DNA of 60,000 bases from Adiantum capillus-veneris (Eukaryota; Streptophyta; Polypodiopsida; Polypodiales; Pteridaceae). Location of the stretch: assembly GCA_014529385.2 (NCBI GenBank), contig CM043950.1:69622935-69682934 (forward strand), given 5' to 3'. The notes under the pieces were generated by a model, which was not told the origin of the DNA, made no database searches, and saw only the letters and a program-made list of their open reading frames with translations. This document shows positions 47,446 to 59,469 of this stretch, piece after piece (positions within the stretch are counted from its first letter, which is position 1; each line of letters opens with the position of its first letter). The position numbers and the translations under genes are program-made.

Positions 47446-48308
47446 TCACCCTCATGCTTTACATACAATGTGCCTTCTTTTGGAATGTTACGAAAGCCTT
47501 GTTTGACCAAATGAGTGCCAGCTTTCTCATACCAAGCACGAGGAGATTGCTTCAACCCATACAAAGCCTTGTTACATTTGCACACTTTGTCCTCTTGTCC
47601 TTTTATGACAAAACCGCGAGGCTGCATTACATAAACTTCCTCAAATATGTCACCATTCAAGAAAGCAGTAACAATGTCTGATTGATGTACATCCCAACCA
47701 AAATGAGCTGCCAATGCACATAGAAAATGCACAGTAGTCATACAACAAGTGGGAGCAAAAGTCTCTTCATAATCTATGCCTTTTTCCTGTGCATAACCCT
47801 TTGCAACAAGTCGAGCCTTATGGCGATCGATCTCACCATCCGGCTTGCATTTCAACTTGTAAACCCACTTCGTACCAATGGCCTTTTTGCTAGGAGGCAA
47901 ATCACATAAAGTCCATGTGTCATTTTCTATAAGTGCATCATATTCTGATTGCATGGCAGCCATCCAATTTTTTGAATTATGTGCTTCATCAAAAGACAGA
48001 GGCTCCTCAACATCATGTAAGCTAGACACAGCCAAAGCATAACAATCTGATGCATAAGATGCATGGCGAGAGCCTGAACGAGTACGACTAGACAAAGGTG
48101 CATCCAATTTACTGTCACACAAAGTGTGCACCAGCCATTTTGGCATACCTCTAGCCTGCTCATTTTCAGCCCTTTCCTCATCAAGTACATCATGTACATC
48201 TGCATCAGTAATAGGCTGATCTAAAACATTTTCAGAAACCCCCATATGTTGTACATTTGCCTCATTGGAACTTACATTCATATTTCCACCACTAAAAAGA
48301 GGCAACAA
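47446..48308 (-). pseudogene. Copia G RT N-terminal half
   Basis: A 290-codon open frame from 48308. After a linker (SSRTRSGSRHASYASDC) it reads SFDEAHNSKNWMAAMQSEYD, TWTLCDLPPSKKAIGTKWVY, DRHKARLVAKGYAQEKGIDY, TVHFLCALAAHFGWDVHQSD, IVTAFLNGDIFEEVYVMQPR and KALYGLKQSPRAWYEK, the standard Copia RT start. It ends at E2 after VKHEGDV and continues at 45853. No frame break is seen. The deleted integrase would have preceded it. Confidence 0.88.
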
Positions 48309-48625
48309 AGTGTCATAAATGTCCTGTGAGCTTACATTACTGTCTCTAGAAGACTATAAGGTACCTATTATGCAGAAAATGGCACTAATAGAAATTCTAC
48401 ACAAAATGACAAAATTGCATGTGCAGACCTGCCTCTAGTGGAAACTGAGGCTGAAATGAGCCCAAATTGAAAATCTGAGTAGACCAAGCTCTACGAGCTT
48501 GCCCGAAGTATTTGTCGACCTGCGAACGCTCGCCAAAGCTCACTAAAATTGGAGAAAGTAAGCAGGCGTGTACTAGAGCAGCTGGCGACTAAGCCCGAGA
48601 GGACGCAACTTGCTCTGATACCAAT
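48309..48625 (-). other. Deleted leader region of Copia G with primer site
   Basis: Between primer site (48609-48625) and RT linker there are only about 300 bases with stops, so gag, protease and integrase were lost here. A DIYDTLLPLFSGG frame at the end joins the RT frame. Confidence 0.75.
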
Positions 48626-48852
48626 TGTTGGAATTAGGGTTGCAGAGAAACACACACAGCTTGGAGAAGACGAAGGAAGCTCAAGGCACACAATAGAGAG
48701 TGTATTACTTAGTGTTCAATGTAAAGATAGATAGCCCTAGAATGATGGGCGTATATACAATGCTCCGGGGAAAAAACCTCCTAAAGAGGGAAAAAATGCC
48801 CCGGCGGTCCTAGTGTGTTCACACACATCACTACCACATGTATATGGTAACA
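48626..48852 (-). repeat. 5' LTR of Copia G
   Basis: It is 227 bp, the same length as the 3' copy, with matching ends and TGTCC flank. On the minus strand the primer site follows directly. Confidence 0.9.
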
Positions 48853-48857
48853 TGTCC

Positions 48858-49450
48858 AACGTTGGAGGCTTCTCCTCAGGCTCGACATCATTTTTAATTT
48901 TTTTTGCATATTGATCCCCACTTGTCCACAATAAAGGGATTATGCACAACTAAATACATATTTCCTTCCTTGTCAAGGTATCGATTGCCACTATAATCCA
49001 CATGCACTATGAGATTAAGCTCACTTAGTCTCTCTTCTATTTTCATGCCAGAACAATCCATGTTGTCTCTATAGATTTTGGCACGCTGATCATCTTCAAA
49101 TTTGTATTGTAAGTGCAAAAGTGGTTTGTGTAGTGTGTGATGGTCCCGCTTCCATTTTGGTTTCCTCCTTAAATCTCACACTTTTGGATCCCTCGGCCAT
49201 GTAGGTATAAGATCTTTTTGAAGAAGTATCAGAAAGACTTTCCTCCAAATTTGTCTCTAAGGTCGGTAAATTTCCTTGGTTCAAACTTCCCTCTGTAAAA
49301 ATGTGACTCCACTAGTCTCTAGCAGTAGGGTTCTTATTTTGATAAAGCTTGCCTGATTGCAAATACATCAAGAAATGATGCTTGTCAAAACCCTCACCTA
49401 TTACCTTCTATGATGCATACAATCCTTTAATCAATAGCAGATAGTGTTGA
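48858..49450 (-). pseudogene. ORF X, fragment 1 (5' part)
   Basis: Minus-strand sequence from about 49400 reads EGFDKHHFLMYLQSGKLYQN, then NQGNLPTLETNLEESLSDTS and GSKSVRFKEETKMEAGPSH. A frame change near 49110 gives EDDQRAKIYRDNMDCSGMKI, EERLSELNLIVHVDYSGNRY and PFIVDKWGSICKK. It joins fragment 2 when Copia G is removed, at PPTLDIPNTKLK. Not recognised; perhaps a retroelement ORF. Confidence 0.45.
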
Positions 49451-49669
49451 ACTCTGATTTCCACAACCTGTACAAAAATCACTTAGTGGCTATAACTTTA
49501 TAGCCGCTCGGTTAGTCAAAATCAGCTCGAATCAAAATTTTATTGCACTTCCAATACCTATTTCGCTTGTAATATGCACAATTCAAGTCCAAATTGAATT
49601 TTGAGATGACCACTATGCTCCTTAGGATTAGTGCTAGCCCTAGTATCTTTTTGAGTTCACTCTACGATA
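49451..49669. other. Unassigned non-coding stretch before the 280-bp repeats
   Basis: AT-rich, without frames or recognisable repeats. Confidence 0.5.
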
Positions 49670-50640
49670 GGGGGTCATGGATCGTGATCCATGTACCCCA
49701 GTGTCAGAATCCTCTGAAACTTGACACACAGGTCTCTCTCAATCTCTTGATCTCTAGTATGTCACTTTTCTAAGGTTTGAATCCCTTTTGATCATCCAAA
49801 AGTCACTTTCTAGGTTTGTGTGGTGGTTTTCAGCCTTGAATGACTCTTGCCCTGTTTTGACCCATTTCTCAGAGGTTTTGGTACCCTTGATTTTGGATAA
49901 ATTGTTTGTATTGGTCTTTATTACAAGGCTGCATCTCTGTCCAAAAATTTAGCATGGGGAGATGGTCACGATCCACGTTTCTTCAAATCTGAACCCCAAA
50001 CTTGGCATGTTGTTTACTTGCAGTCTAAGGAGTATACCTCATTACTTATTTTTGGATATGGGAAACTTTTCTTTATCAAAATACATTTTTTGTGTCTGTG
50101 TGTGGTTTTTGACTTGCACAACTAGTATTTTGCTGATTTGGCCAACTTTTTATTGTTTTTTGCTATGATGCCCTTTATAAAAGCTACTCACTGTCCCAAT
50201 CTCAACTTTAGATGTCTCTGGGGGTCATGGATTGCGATACATATTCCACCTCATCTGGACATGAAATTTGGTCAATTGTATGCATGTACCCTATAGAGGT
50301 TAGATTTTCGCTTATTTTTTAGTTTGGATTTGAAAAAGTCAAAAATCCCCAGTTTTTTGTCTATTTTCTAGAATTTTATGGTTTTTGCTCAATTTCTTGA
50401 TGTGGATGAGTTATGTGTCAATTTTTCTCCAAAAGTGGATATCTAGTGCTCTCAAACCTCACATAACCCTTTGGTATCAGTTTTTGTACAAAATGCCTCA
50501 GGGGTCATGGATCGTGCTCCATGTTCCTACACATTTTGCCTTGAAAGTTTCTAGATCCTTGCTTGGTTTACCCCTTTTTGCACTTATTTTTGGGTTTGTA
50601 TCTGCTTTTGAGCTTTGACCATCAAATTTTCCAAATTTTA
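49670..50640 (+). repeat. Degenerate tandem repeat of about 280 bp, four units
   Basis: A landmark GGGGTCATGGATCGTGATCC recurs in varied form at 49670, 49956, 50220 and 50501, spaced 286, 264 and 281 bases. Each is followed after 20 to 30 bases by a GAAACTTGG-like motif. The best copy contains inverted arms ATGGATC and GATCCAT around GT. The remainder of the units is poorly conserved. No coding sequence is seen. Confidence 0.6.
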
Positions 50641-53165
50641 GAGTTTGCGGTCTCGGCTACCAAACGTAGGTTTTGATAGTTTTTTCAATGATCCTTTCTT
50701 TCCCAATTGGATGGTTATAAGAGTTACCTAACCTACTCCTAAAGATTGAAGTGAATCCTATGACTAAAAACCAACAAATGGTGCAAAACTGGAAGAAAAA
50801 CGGAATATGGAACAATACTTTCAAAGCATCGGAGAATATGTAGAATGAAGGTGCTTTCGTATCTCACTCACAACTCCCAATACCTCTCAAGAATAGACAT
50901 AGCAAGTCCCTAACTTCTAGCGTCTACCAAGCACTAAACCATGTGTTTAGATACATGATTGTCAAAGTGTAAATGGGATGGAAATCACAATCAAAGGTCT
51001 CTAAGTAAAAAGCTATGACTAGGTCACTCACCACCTAAGGATCACTTTCCCTAGCAATGGTGCCAATGTTAGTGGGTTGTTGCGATCAAACGTCTATAGC
51101 ATAGCTATCTGGCACTAACATAATGTCAATACTCAAGGAAGCAACTCAAATGGGGAATGGAGACTCTTTGAGGATGTCAACCTCAAGAAGTGAACCTACA
51201 AAACAATATTATCTCTTGCACTAGAAAATCTAGCACTCCTAAGTCTAACAAACTGCCTATGTCCTATGTCACTACACTAGGTAGTCACACCATTTGGCAC
51301 TCAAATGGAGTCCAAATGCTATGAAACTTTAGGAGGAGGTTTAAAACACTTAAGGGCACAATCCTAGCAAGTTTTGTCACAATCCAATGAGGTATCAAAA
51401 TCACAATCCATCATGATCAAGGTGCTAAAAACTACAACAGAACATACCAAAAAGGTCGCCCTATGGTTTAGGACCACTCTCCTCTGGTCAAAACATCAAA
51501 AAACAACGATTAACACACTCAAAATAGCCGCAAACCACAGCAAAATGTGATTACCAAAGCTCAAGATATGACGATTACAAAGCGCATAAGAGTAGCCATT
51601 CTTAGTTATATGCTCAAAACTCAAAACCTTGTGATAATGATTGTTCTTTCCCACTTACAAAAGCGAACTTTATCCCTAGGGATTCTTGACCAATGGCCGA
51701 CTTTACAAGGCTTAGAGTCAAAATTGGACTTAACAACTCATTAATTACACGAACTAGCTCAGAGATCATTTAGCTAACTCAAAGATTCTTAGATAATGAC
51801 AAAGCTTATCCAGAAAAATGATGGGCATCAAAATTTTTAGGCTCAAGATGAAGGGATTGACTTGGGGGGCGCCCATCTAGTTTGATTGCCAACAAATAGA
51901 CTTGGCAATCACATGAGCTTAGTAAAATGAGAAAATGTTGACAATTAAAAAATATAAGGGGTCTAAACTCTTGGATATTGGATCCTATCATTGGTCTTTT
52001 GAATGGATTACTTTGATCAAAAAATTGTGACCCATTCTGGTTTGAATTTTTCTTAATTTTGGTGATTTCATGTTAGGATCCAATGCTAGGCTTATGGAAC
52101 TTTTACCTTGATCCGATATATTTGATTCCTAAGGCAACTTGCAAATAGTTACTTCCTCCCTCTAAACAAAACAAGGATGCGAGTGCTCTGTTATTATCCT
52201 TTTAGTCTAAAGAAATGTCAACAACCTCATTTTTAGCCTTCCCTATGAGAGAAACATTGTTATGGACTTTCTCCACTAGATACACCTCAGACAAGAATGT
52301 ATCTAGAACATACAACAAAGCACTCTTTGCAACTTGCATTGCATAAAGGAACCGTGTTGGGCTCTCTTCGGTCTTTATGGGTGACAACACATATGCTAAA
52401 TGTTGAGCTGCATTGAATATTGGCTCCACTAAGGATAAGAAAAGGACCATTCAAAGAGAAGCATCAAGAAGCACCTGCACCTATTACTCCAACATCATTG
52501 TGTTGCATGACAAGATACTAAGGTTAGGGATAGAAGGATGGCCGCCAAGAGAGAATAGATAGATGGAGGGCTATGGAGAAGCCTTTAGGGATGGAGGATA
52601 TTGGAGAAAGCTTTAAGGATGGTGCAAAAGCTAGAAAGACAAAAGAGTAAGGTAGAGGAGAGACTAATTCTGAACATCATAGAAAAGAGAGAGAAGTGAG
52701 AGCTGTAGATTCAGGATTGAAAGAGTAGAGTTAGAGAGAGCATGAGAGAATGAGAATGGGAGAGAATGGGGATTAAGTTAGATAGAAAAAAGAGGAAGGC
52801 ATAGGACACACTTTGGAGTAGTCAAGCAATTTTGGGGGAAAGCATCTTGGCACAGCTCATAGCAAGGACATCATAGTAGCTCAAAAAAAATTGGGATGTT
52901 CTGCAGCACCAAGTAGTAGCGAGCTTTTGGAGCATTTGGGTCGTGGACAGAGCTAGCCTCATGCAGCAAGGTTGGGCCAGTGGTAATTTGAGGGCAGCGC
53001 TACTCAATAGTGCTTCATGGCAAGCTCGGCCAACAAACCATCACTTGCAACCCCTCCCCCGCTCGTCAGCCCTCTGCAATCGATAGTTTTCACAGAGACA
53101 AAGTTCTACAGTGAGATTTATTTATTTTTTAAACTTACTACACACTCTTGTGTGCAAGGGTGGTG
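50641..53165. other. Unassigned intergenic or decayed repeat DNA
   Basis: No recognised gene, LTR pair or known repeat. An 82-codon minus frame at 52202-52450 (LVEPIFNAAQHLAYVLSPI) is not identified. From 52550 the DNA becomes AG-rich with many GAGAGA runs. Confidence 0.5.
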
Positions 53166-53190
53166 CCCCCCCCCCCCCCCCCCCCCCCCC
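53166..53190. repeat. Homopolymer of 25 C
   Basis: An unbroken C run followed by TTTTT. Its exact length is likely unreliable in any assembly. Confidence 0.95.
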
Positions 53191-53758
53191 TTTTTGATTC
53201 TCATACCCCGGCTCATATACATGCCCGAGAAGTTCCTCTCAGCAAGGTAATGAGCAAGTGCAGGTGAAAGAGAGCGAGTTGAGAAAACTTGAGAGATAGC
53301 AAGCGAGTGAGAGGTAGAGAGAGCCCTCTCTTTTGGTGTGCGCTCACGCGCACACACACACACAGGCAATACAAAAATCCATAGGGGAGTGAGAGCTACA
53401 GATTTAGAATTGAAAGAGCAAATCTATAGAGAACACAAGGGATACAACATGTCAACCAGGACTCCAAGGACCTTCACATTCCTTGGACACTTCAAGACAA
53501 GAATAATAGAAGATTTCACTTCTTTGTATAGGTTGTACCCACTGAATCAACTACCTCTAATTATTAGATGTACACCTACAATCATTAAATGTACACCTTG
53601 AAAATAGTGCCAAAGAGATAGAGAGAAATGGGATGCAAATGCTTGAATATGGAGAGAAAAGAGTGAGGAAAGTTGGAGAGTGAGAGAATGACCAAGAGAG
53701 AATAAGAGAAAGAGAGAGTGGAGAGTGGGGTAATGAGAGAGATTGTGAGAGAAGCGGC

Positions 53759-53875
<117 letters not shown>

Positions 53876-55539
53876 AAACAATGAGCGAAAAAGAGAGTTT
53901 TAGAGAGTAGGGAGAATGAGAAAGAGAGAGACAAAAGAGAAGGCGAGAGAAAACATCTTTTACTTCAAAAAAACACTCTAAGGAATAGAATGAGATCATC
54001 CCAAAGGGTCCCATCCCCCAAGATTGGGAGTAGTTTCAGATAAATGAGAGTTGTAGGCCCTTGAGTTTAGATCAAGGAACATAGATTCCCGAGGCGAGAC
54101 TCATGTATGATCCATAAGGGTAGAGGCTATAATTTCTACAAGAGAGGACTCTATGTATAGATTAGGAATAGGGTTGCCATGCTTAAAGGATTGACATTAT
54201 TTTCTAGAGTTGAGATCATCGGCTTTCAAGGATTCAAATTAAGGAATAGACGTTCTTGAGACTAGGATTTTGCCTTGAGGAGTGGAAACAAAGGCTTGGT
54301 ACGATAGCCCCAGATGAGGAAATGAAATATCTATGGGGATCATCCTATCAAAAAATGCTACACTCAACCAAGACCAACATTGTTCATTGTCTTGCAATAG
54401 CTAAAATGGTGTGCCGGACCAAACATATGTATGATATTACAATCAAAATTTTGTGAGGTAACAATCGTACAATCCTCCAGCCATGAACCAGCCACCACCA
54501 TCAAGGTACCTAGTGTATCAAAATAACGTTGCACTAGGTGTCAAGAGACCATAGCCCATGCTAGTTTCTACACATCACTACCAGAATATGGTAGTAGTTA
54601 TGCCAATAGTCATTGTGCACTATGAGCGATACTACCCTATGCTAGTGTCTATACATCACTACCATAATATGGTAATAGTTAAGGATTTTCAATAATCATT
54701 GTGCACTATGAGTGATACTACCCTATTGAAAATAAAACCTAAGCTCTTAAAATTGTCTCCATTATCACTTTCTTGTCTTGTGTATGACTAGTTTTCCCCA
54801 AGATTGCATATTCTTTTGGTTGCTATGGCAATGCCCACTCCACTGTCTAGTATAGCTAGAGACTCAACTTTGGCATACTCTCCAAGTAAATTGTATTGCC
54901 TTCTTCACCCTCATAGCAAAATTCCACCTTGTTCACTAGAACAAATTTTATAGTTTCTTTGAAGATTGTTATTGTTTAAACTCTTCTACATGCTCTTGTT
55001 TTAGACCTTTGATCTCCATTTTCTAGACTTTTATGAATATCACTCCATAGGCTAGGTCTAAGTAGCAACTCACCTAGAATTAATGTGCATCAGATTGGCA
55101 TGGACATTATAGAATGCAAGCTACCAAAATCCAAAGATTCTATAAATTAACACATAATTATGGTCTTGAAAATTAACGATTTTTCCTCATCTTCCCCATA
55201 TACAAAGGTAGGGCCTTAAATGTGTCTGCTTTTGAGTCATTAGACTTCTCTAATCCCAAAACTTAATATAATGAATGCATATCTATCTCCATGGGTGGAT
55301 GACCTAAACACTCCTCTTTAAATAGAGCAGATCCTATGGTTTGGCTTCCATTATTTATATGTCAAACAATATCCCATACGTAGTTAGGCCAGTCTTCCAT
55401 CATAAGCAAAGTTCCATCCAAACAATCTTTCGTATCTAGCACTACCAGGGTTAGTTCTTTCATTGGTTTTGCTACCTTTTATGCTCATTTTTCAGCCATT
55501 TTCTTGTTGTTGTTTAGCTTCCACTCTTTTGTTTCAATT
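53876..55539. other. Unassigned non-coding DNA with a two-copy tandem duplication
   Basis: No gene recognised. At 54558-54638 and 54639-54724 an 81- and an 86-bp unit repeat head to tail; they share GCACTATGAGNGATACTACC. Copies differ at several sites, so the duplication is not recent. Confidence 0.65.
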
Positions 55540-55613
55540 GATGATGTCAGATGTAGGCTTCCAAATTAGAGGGGGTTTCCACTAGTTGGTGGTGCAAATG
55601 TGGCACACGCCCC
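55540..55613 (+). repeat. Direct repeat, copy 1 (partner 57444)
   Basis: About 75 bases starting GATGATGTCAGATGTAG and with GGGTTTCCACTAGTTG match 57444-57517 at roughly 80 percent by eye. The two lie 1.9 kb apart in the same direction and could be ends of a small LTR element, but no primer site or target duplication was found. Confidence 0.5.
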
Positions 55614-55762
55614 AATAAGCCTCTCTGTGTGTATTGAAGTAGCACTCGTGGAGAATTTAACAGCAAGGTGTGGATCAAACGTCTATCCTAATTTAACAGT
55701 AGGAATAGACCAAGCAAAACACATGCCCTAGAGAGTAATAATCAACTAGGTGGTACGTCAAA

Positions 55763-56191
55763 ATGGTTCTTTCAATATTGGAGGTCAAAGGTGAATGCCT
55801 ACTTCAAATATTCAAATATTTCTTTGTTGTGTTTTGTTGTCGATGTCAACTTCAAAGTGTCTGCCATTGTCGAAGTTGTTGTGGTCGATGTTGCTCCTCC
55901 CCTCAAATGCTTTACATCAAAGTGATCGTGGATGCCAATGGCGGCATAGGATACAAATCAAAATTTGTGCAAATGATGTGTGGCATTAAGGATGGTCTTA
56001 CCCATTATAGAGCAATGTCTAATTCTTTTACAATTGTCATCTTTATGAAGCCAAACATGATCATGCTTTATATGTATGAAAATATGAATGCACGGAGTTT
56101 GTTCAAAATGCAAAAACAATTTTCTGTGAATGCATTGTCTGAGGCTATGTGGGTATTTACAATCTTGAGTGATTACATTTTGCATACATAA
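55763..56191 (+). CDS. Hypothetical ORF of 142 codons
   Basis: Open from ATG to stop, with a Cys-rich hydrophobic first part (FFVVFCCRCQLQSVCHCRSC) and a more ordinary second part (VIVDANGGIGYKSKFVQMM). I do not recognise it. It lies between the two direct repeats at 55540 and 57444 and could be part of a decayed element or chance. No neighbour supports expression. Confidence 0.2.
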   Translation: MVLSILEVKGECLLQIFKYFFVVFCCRCQLQSVCHCRSCCGRCCSSPQMLYIKVIVDANGGIGYKSKFVQMMCGIKDGLTHYRAMSNSFTIVIFMKPNMIMLYMYENMNARSLFKMQKQFSVNALSEAMWVFTILSDYILHT

Positions 56192-57443
56192 CATGCTTTG
56201 CTTAGGTTTTCCATACAATATTGCAGTTGCAACATTCTTGAAAATTTCTATTGGCCCTCAAAGCACCCTTGTGATGCGGTGTCAAAAGATCAATGGCTTT
56301 GTGGTGAGGAAAACATGCAAAGGCTGAGGGCTTTAAGGCCTTGGTGCCAAGGTGTGCTAAAGTGAGGCCCGTGGGAAGGGGGCCCCTTATGGGGTGAACC
56401 CAAAAAGCCGCTTTCAAAGAAATTGAGTGTGCTCATTGAGGTTTGTCAATATGGTGGAGAACAAACGGAGGAGCACCAGTTATAAGTAGGAGAGCACAAT
56501 CGATCATGCATGGGGTAGAAGCATTCGATCGGGGGCATCAAGCAGGTGACGGCCAATTGGCTACGGTAGTTTGCGGAAGTGAGAGCTTTTAGAGAGGAGT
56601 TCAGCGCTTTGTTGGTGTCAACCTTGGGGGGCGGGCACCCAATGTAGGGAATGGCCTTGTGCCTTTTGACCTTGAGCCTATACATAGGGGTATTTTCACA
56701 TGTTCCTTAAAGCTCCTTGGAAGACTTGAAACTTGAAAGCTTTTATCCTCCCAAAAAATGCTATGGGCATTAAATCCTTTGAAGCACACACACAAACGTT
56801 TTTGAGCTTTTGGAGAGAAACCAAAGATTTTCAAGGCAAAAGCTCATGCACTGAGGCTTAATCACACCCAAAATTAACATGCTCAATGGAAAGCTCTTGA
56901 ATGAGCTCTTGCTCCATATACAAGTGATGCAAGCATACTATGAGCTCAAAGGAACTAATTGAAAACAAAAATTATGCAAAAACGACACTCAATGCAAAAA
57001 GACCAATTGAAGATGAAAATTATGCAAAAAAAACACTAAATGAGACCTTATCCTCTCCTAATCACCAAAGGGTGTAGTGGAGCATGCTCATGCCCAAGAA
57101 GTGATTTGAGAGTAGGATTATCATTAACTTAGAAGTCTAATGCAATAAGGATTAATAGGCCTAGGCGTGAACCATCGACTCTAATACACCAGACGAAAGG
57201 AATTGGCTATGGCAAAAACAATTGTGAACTATTCATGGTTTAGTTAGTGTGTTAATCAAGAGATATTAGAGGGAGAGGGATTAACACTGATGCAAGTAGA
57301 AAAACATAAAGTAGATTAATCAAAACTAAATGCAAATGGTGAGTACAACATTGGCTCAAATGATGCGGCAATGCTTGGATACAAAGTGTATAGATTGGGC
57401 TTCTTTTTATAGGAGTATAGGGAGAGCATCTAGTGACATAAGT
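56192..57443. other. Unassigned non-coding DNA
   Basis: No gene is recognised. A small imperfect duplication, TTATGCAAAAA with flanks, repeats at about 56958-56996 and 57002-57040. Confidence 0.5.
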
Positions 57444-57517
57444 GATGATCTCATATGTAGACTTCCAAAGTAGAGAGGGTTTCCGCTAGTTGTTGGGGCG
57501 AATGTGGCACAAACCCC
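57444..57517 (+). repeat. Direct repeat, copy 2 (partner 55540)
   Basis: It starts GATGATCTCATATGTAG and includes GGGTTTCCGCTAGTTG and AATGTGGCACAAACCCC. TTTTTATAGGAGTATAG lies about 45 bases upstream. Confidence 0.5.
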
Positions 57518-57625
57518 AACATCCACAAACTACTCCTAGCATCTACGGCATTCACTCTCATAAATCATGCTATGTTTTTCCAGCTTTCTTGCCCTCCCTC
57601 TCCATGCAATAGTACTACCACACAT

Positions 57626-57755
<130 letters not shown>

Positions 57756-59058
57756 ATGGTTGTCAGCATTGGCCCCACCAACAATTTCACCAACCCACCT
57801 TGTTTTTGCCAATCACCTGCAACCCGAGATCCCCTATCTTGCCATCGATTTCTACTCCGCTATGCCAGGGTTCAATAATGAAATTCTTTTTCTCAAATGT
57901 CTGCCAACTGAAGTCTTGGATGAGGTCCATGTCAAAACTTGCACTTAATTTGATGCATTTTTTTTAGTCAATGTGGTGTGCTACAATTTATGATATCTAT
58001 GGTAGGAATAATTGTCCATGATTATTTTCTTGAAAAGATGCTAATGGAGTAATATTTGTTGCAGTGATCAAACTGGTGGTCTCCATGCTCCAATCAGATC
58101 CAAAATGGACCCGATACAACTCAATTTGCACTATTTATGGGTTTTAATGAACCTTCAACTACATGCAAGTTGGTGCAATGATTGATAAAATCATGATTTT
58201 GCAGGTCAAGGTTTGACTTTGGATAATGGCTGATGGGTTTGAGGCTCCTTGGGAATTTTCAAAGTTCAATTTCATGCTTAAATTGCTTGATCTATGGCCA
58301 AAAAACCAAAGTTTGGGTTCTAGCTGATGGAGCTTTGGTAGTTCAAAAGGGGCAATGGATGAGGGGGTGTGATGTGGCACCCCTCTTATCCCACATACAT
58401 TATTGTGAAGGCTTTTTTGGGCTATATATTTTGGAGGGCAAATTTTCATTAGCACCCAACTAGGGGATCCCTTTCCCTCCCTCCCCACCTCCTCTTGATC
58501 AACGAGCCATGGAGGATGTGCCATGAGTATTGTGTGCAGGCCCACATTGTTGCTACGCTATCGTGGCAATTGTTTTTTATGATGATGATGTAGCATTGAT
58601 GTATGCATGTTGTTGTGGTGAGAAAAAGAAAAGTTCTAAAAATAAGGAAACAAAAATATTTTTTAGCTAATTTTAGCCACTCCCAAACAACAGAGATGTG
58701 GAGGTTTGGGCATGTTTTGGGATGGTTTTTATTCCAACATGTGGTTTATAGTCTTTGAAAAGAATGGCACATCAATGTTCATATAGGATATGCAACCAAT
58801 AAATAAAGTAACTATCAAGATTTAAGAACAAGTCCAATTGTTGATAAGTTTATAGAGGGTTTTTAGGTAGAGCCATCTATTCCATGGGAAACTTATGTTC
58901 GGGTTATGATTAGCTCTAATTGACTATGGAGAGAAAGGATTTGACTACTACGCATACTCCATTGGGATTGGTACACATGTGTACATTGCCACAAGGTGCA
59001 ACAATGTGGTTTCTCACATGATGAGCAATATTAACAAAGTGCTATCAAATTTCATTCC
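57756..59058. other. Unassigned non-coding DNA
   Basis: No recognisable gene or repeat. A 128-codon minus frame at 58159-58545 has no known motif and is probably chance. Confidence 0.5.
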
Positions 59059-59382
59059 TTAGATCACCATGCTTTTTATTAATGACATGTCAATTAAGGG
59101 GTGTGAAACCAACTCTCTCATTTTGGTCAAAATAGTAATTCCAAATCTTTGCAACTTCTCTTTGGGTATTGGGGTACATGAAAAGTTACCTTTAATCATG
59201 TGTTGTTCTTGAGATTCCTCACTACTTTGCTTATCATCAGTCTTTTCCTTTCCTTTTGAGATCTTCCTAATTCTCAACCATGCCTTAAGTGAGTTAGACT
59301 GCTTCACAATACTCTCTGGCTCTAGTACCACCTTAGTCACTTGGAGTGGAGAACAAACAACAACTATTAGCTTTCTCTTCAT
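59059..59382 (-). pseudogene. Unidentified 107-codon frame, possibly part of the DUF7869-like relic
   Basis: It reads SLKAWLRIRKISKGKEKTDD and FGITILTKMRELVSHP. It lies about 100 bases downstream of the DUF7869-like fragment on the same strand, but I see no diagnostic motif. Confidence 0.3.
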
Positions 59383-59469
59383 TACCTATGATTGCTTACC
59401 AATAATAAATTTAGAGAAAAGATCGATGACTTAGTCCTAGAATCACTTCCTCATGGACCTTAACATATT

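Larger units (their letters stand above)
44578..48852 (-). mobile_element. Copia G: complete ends, 5' half of interior deleted
   Basis: Two 227-bp LTRs (44578-44804 and 48626-48852), beginning TGTTGGAATTAGGG on the plus strand and ending TATGGTAACA, are flanked by TGTCC (44573-44577 and 48853-48857). On the minus strand a primer site ATTGGTATCAGAGCAAG follows the 5' LTR (48625-48609), and the purine tract CCAGGGGGGATT precedes the 3' LTR. The interior has only RT and RNase H; gag, protease and integrase are lost. Solo LTR E2 sits in the RT. It is inserted in ORF X. Confidence 0.93.

Noticed and set aside
49670-50640. Regularly spaced repeats considered as a CRISPR-like array
   Set aside because: The spacing is about 280 bp, the copies are degenerate, and the setting is a plant nuclear genome.
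58159-58545. 128-codon minus frame
   Set aside because: No motif, no neighbour support, and low-complexity-free but unremarkable composition; most likely chance.
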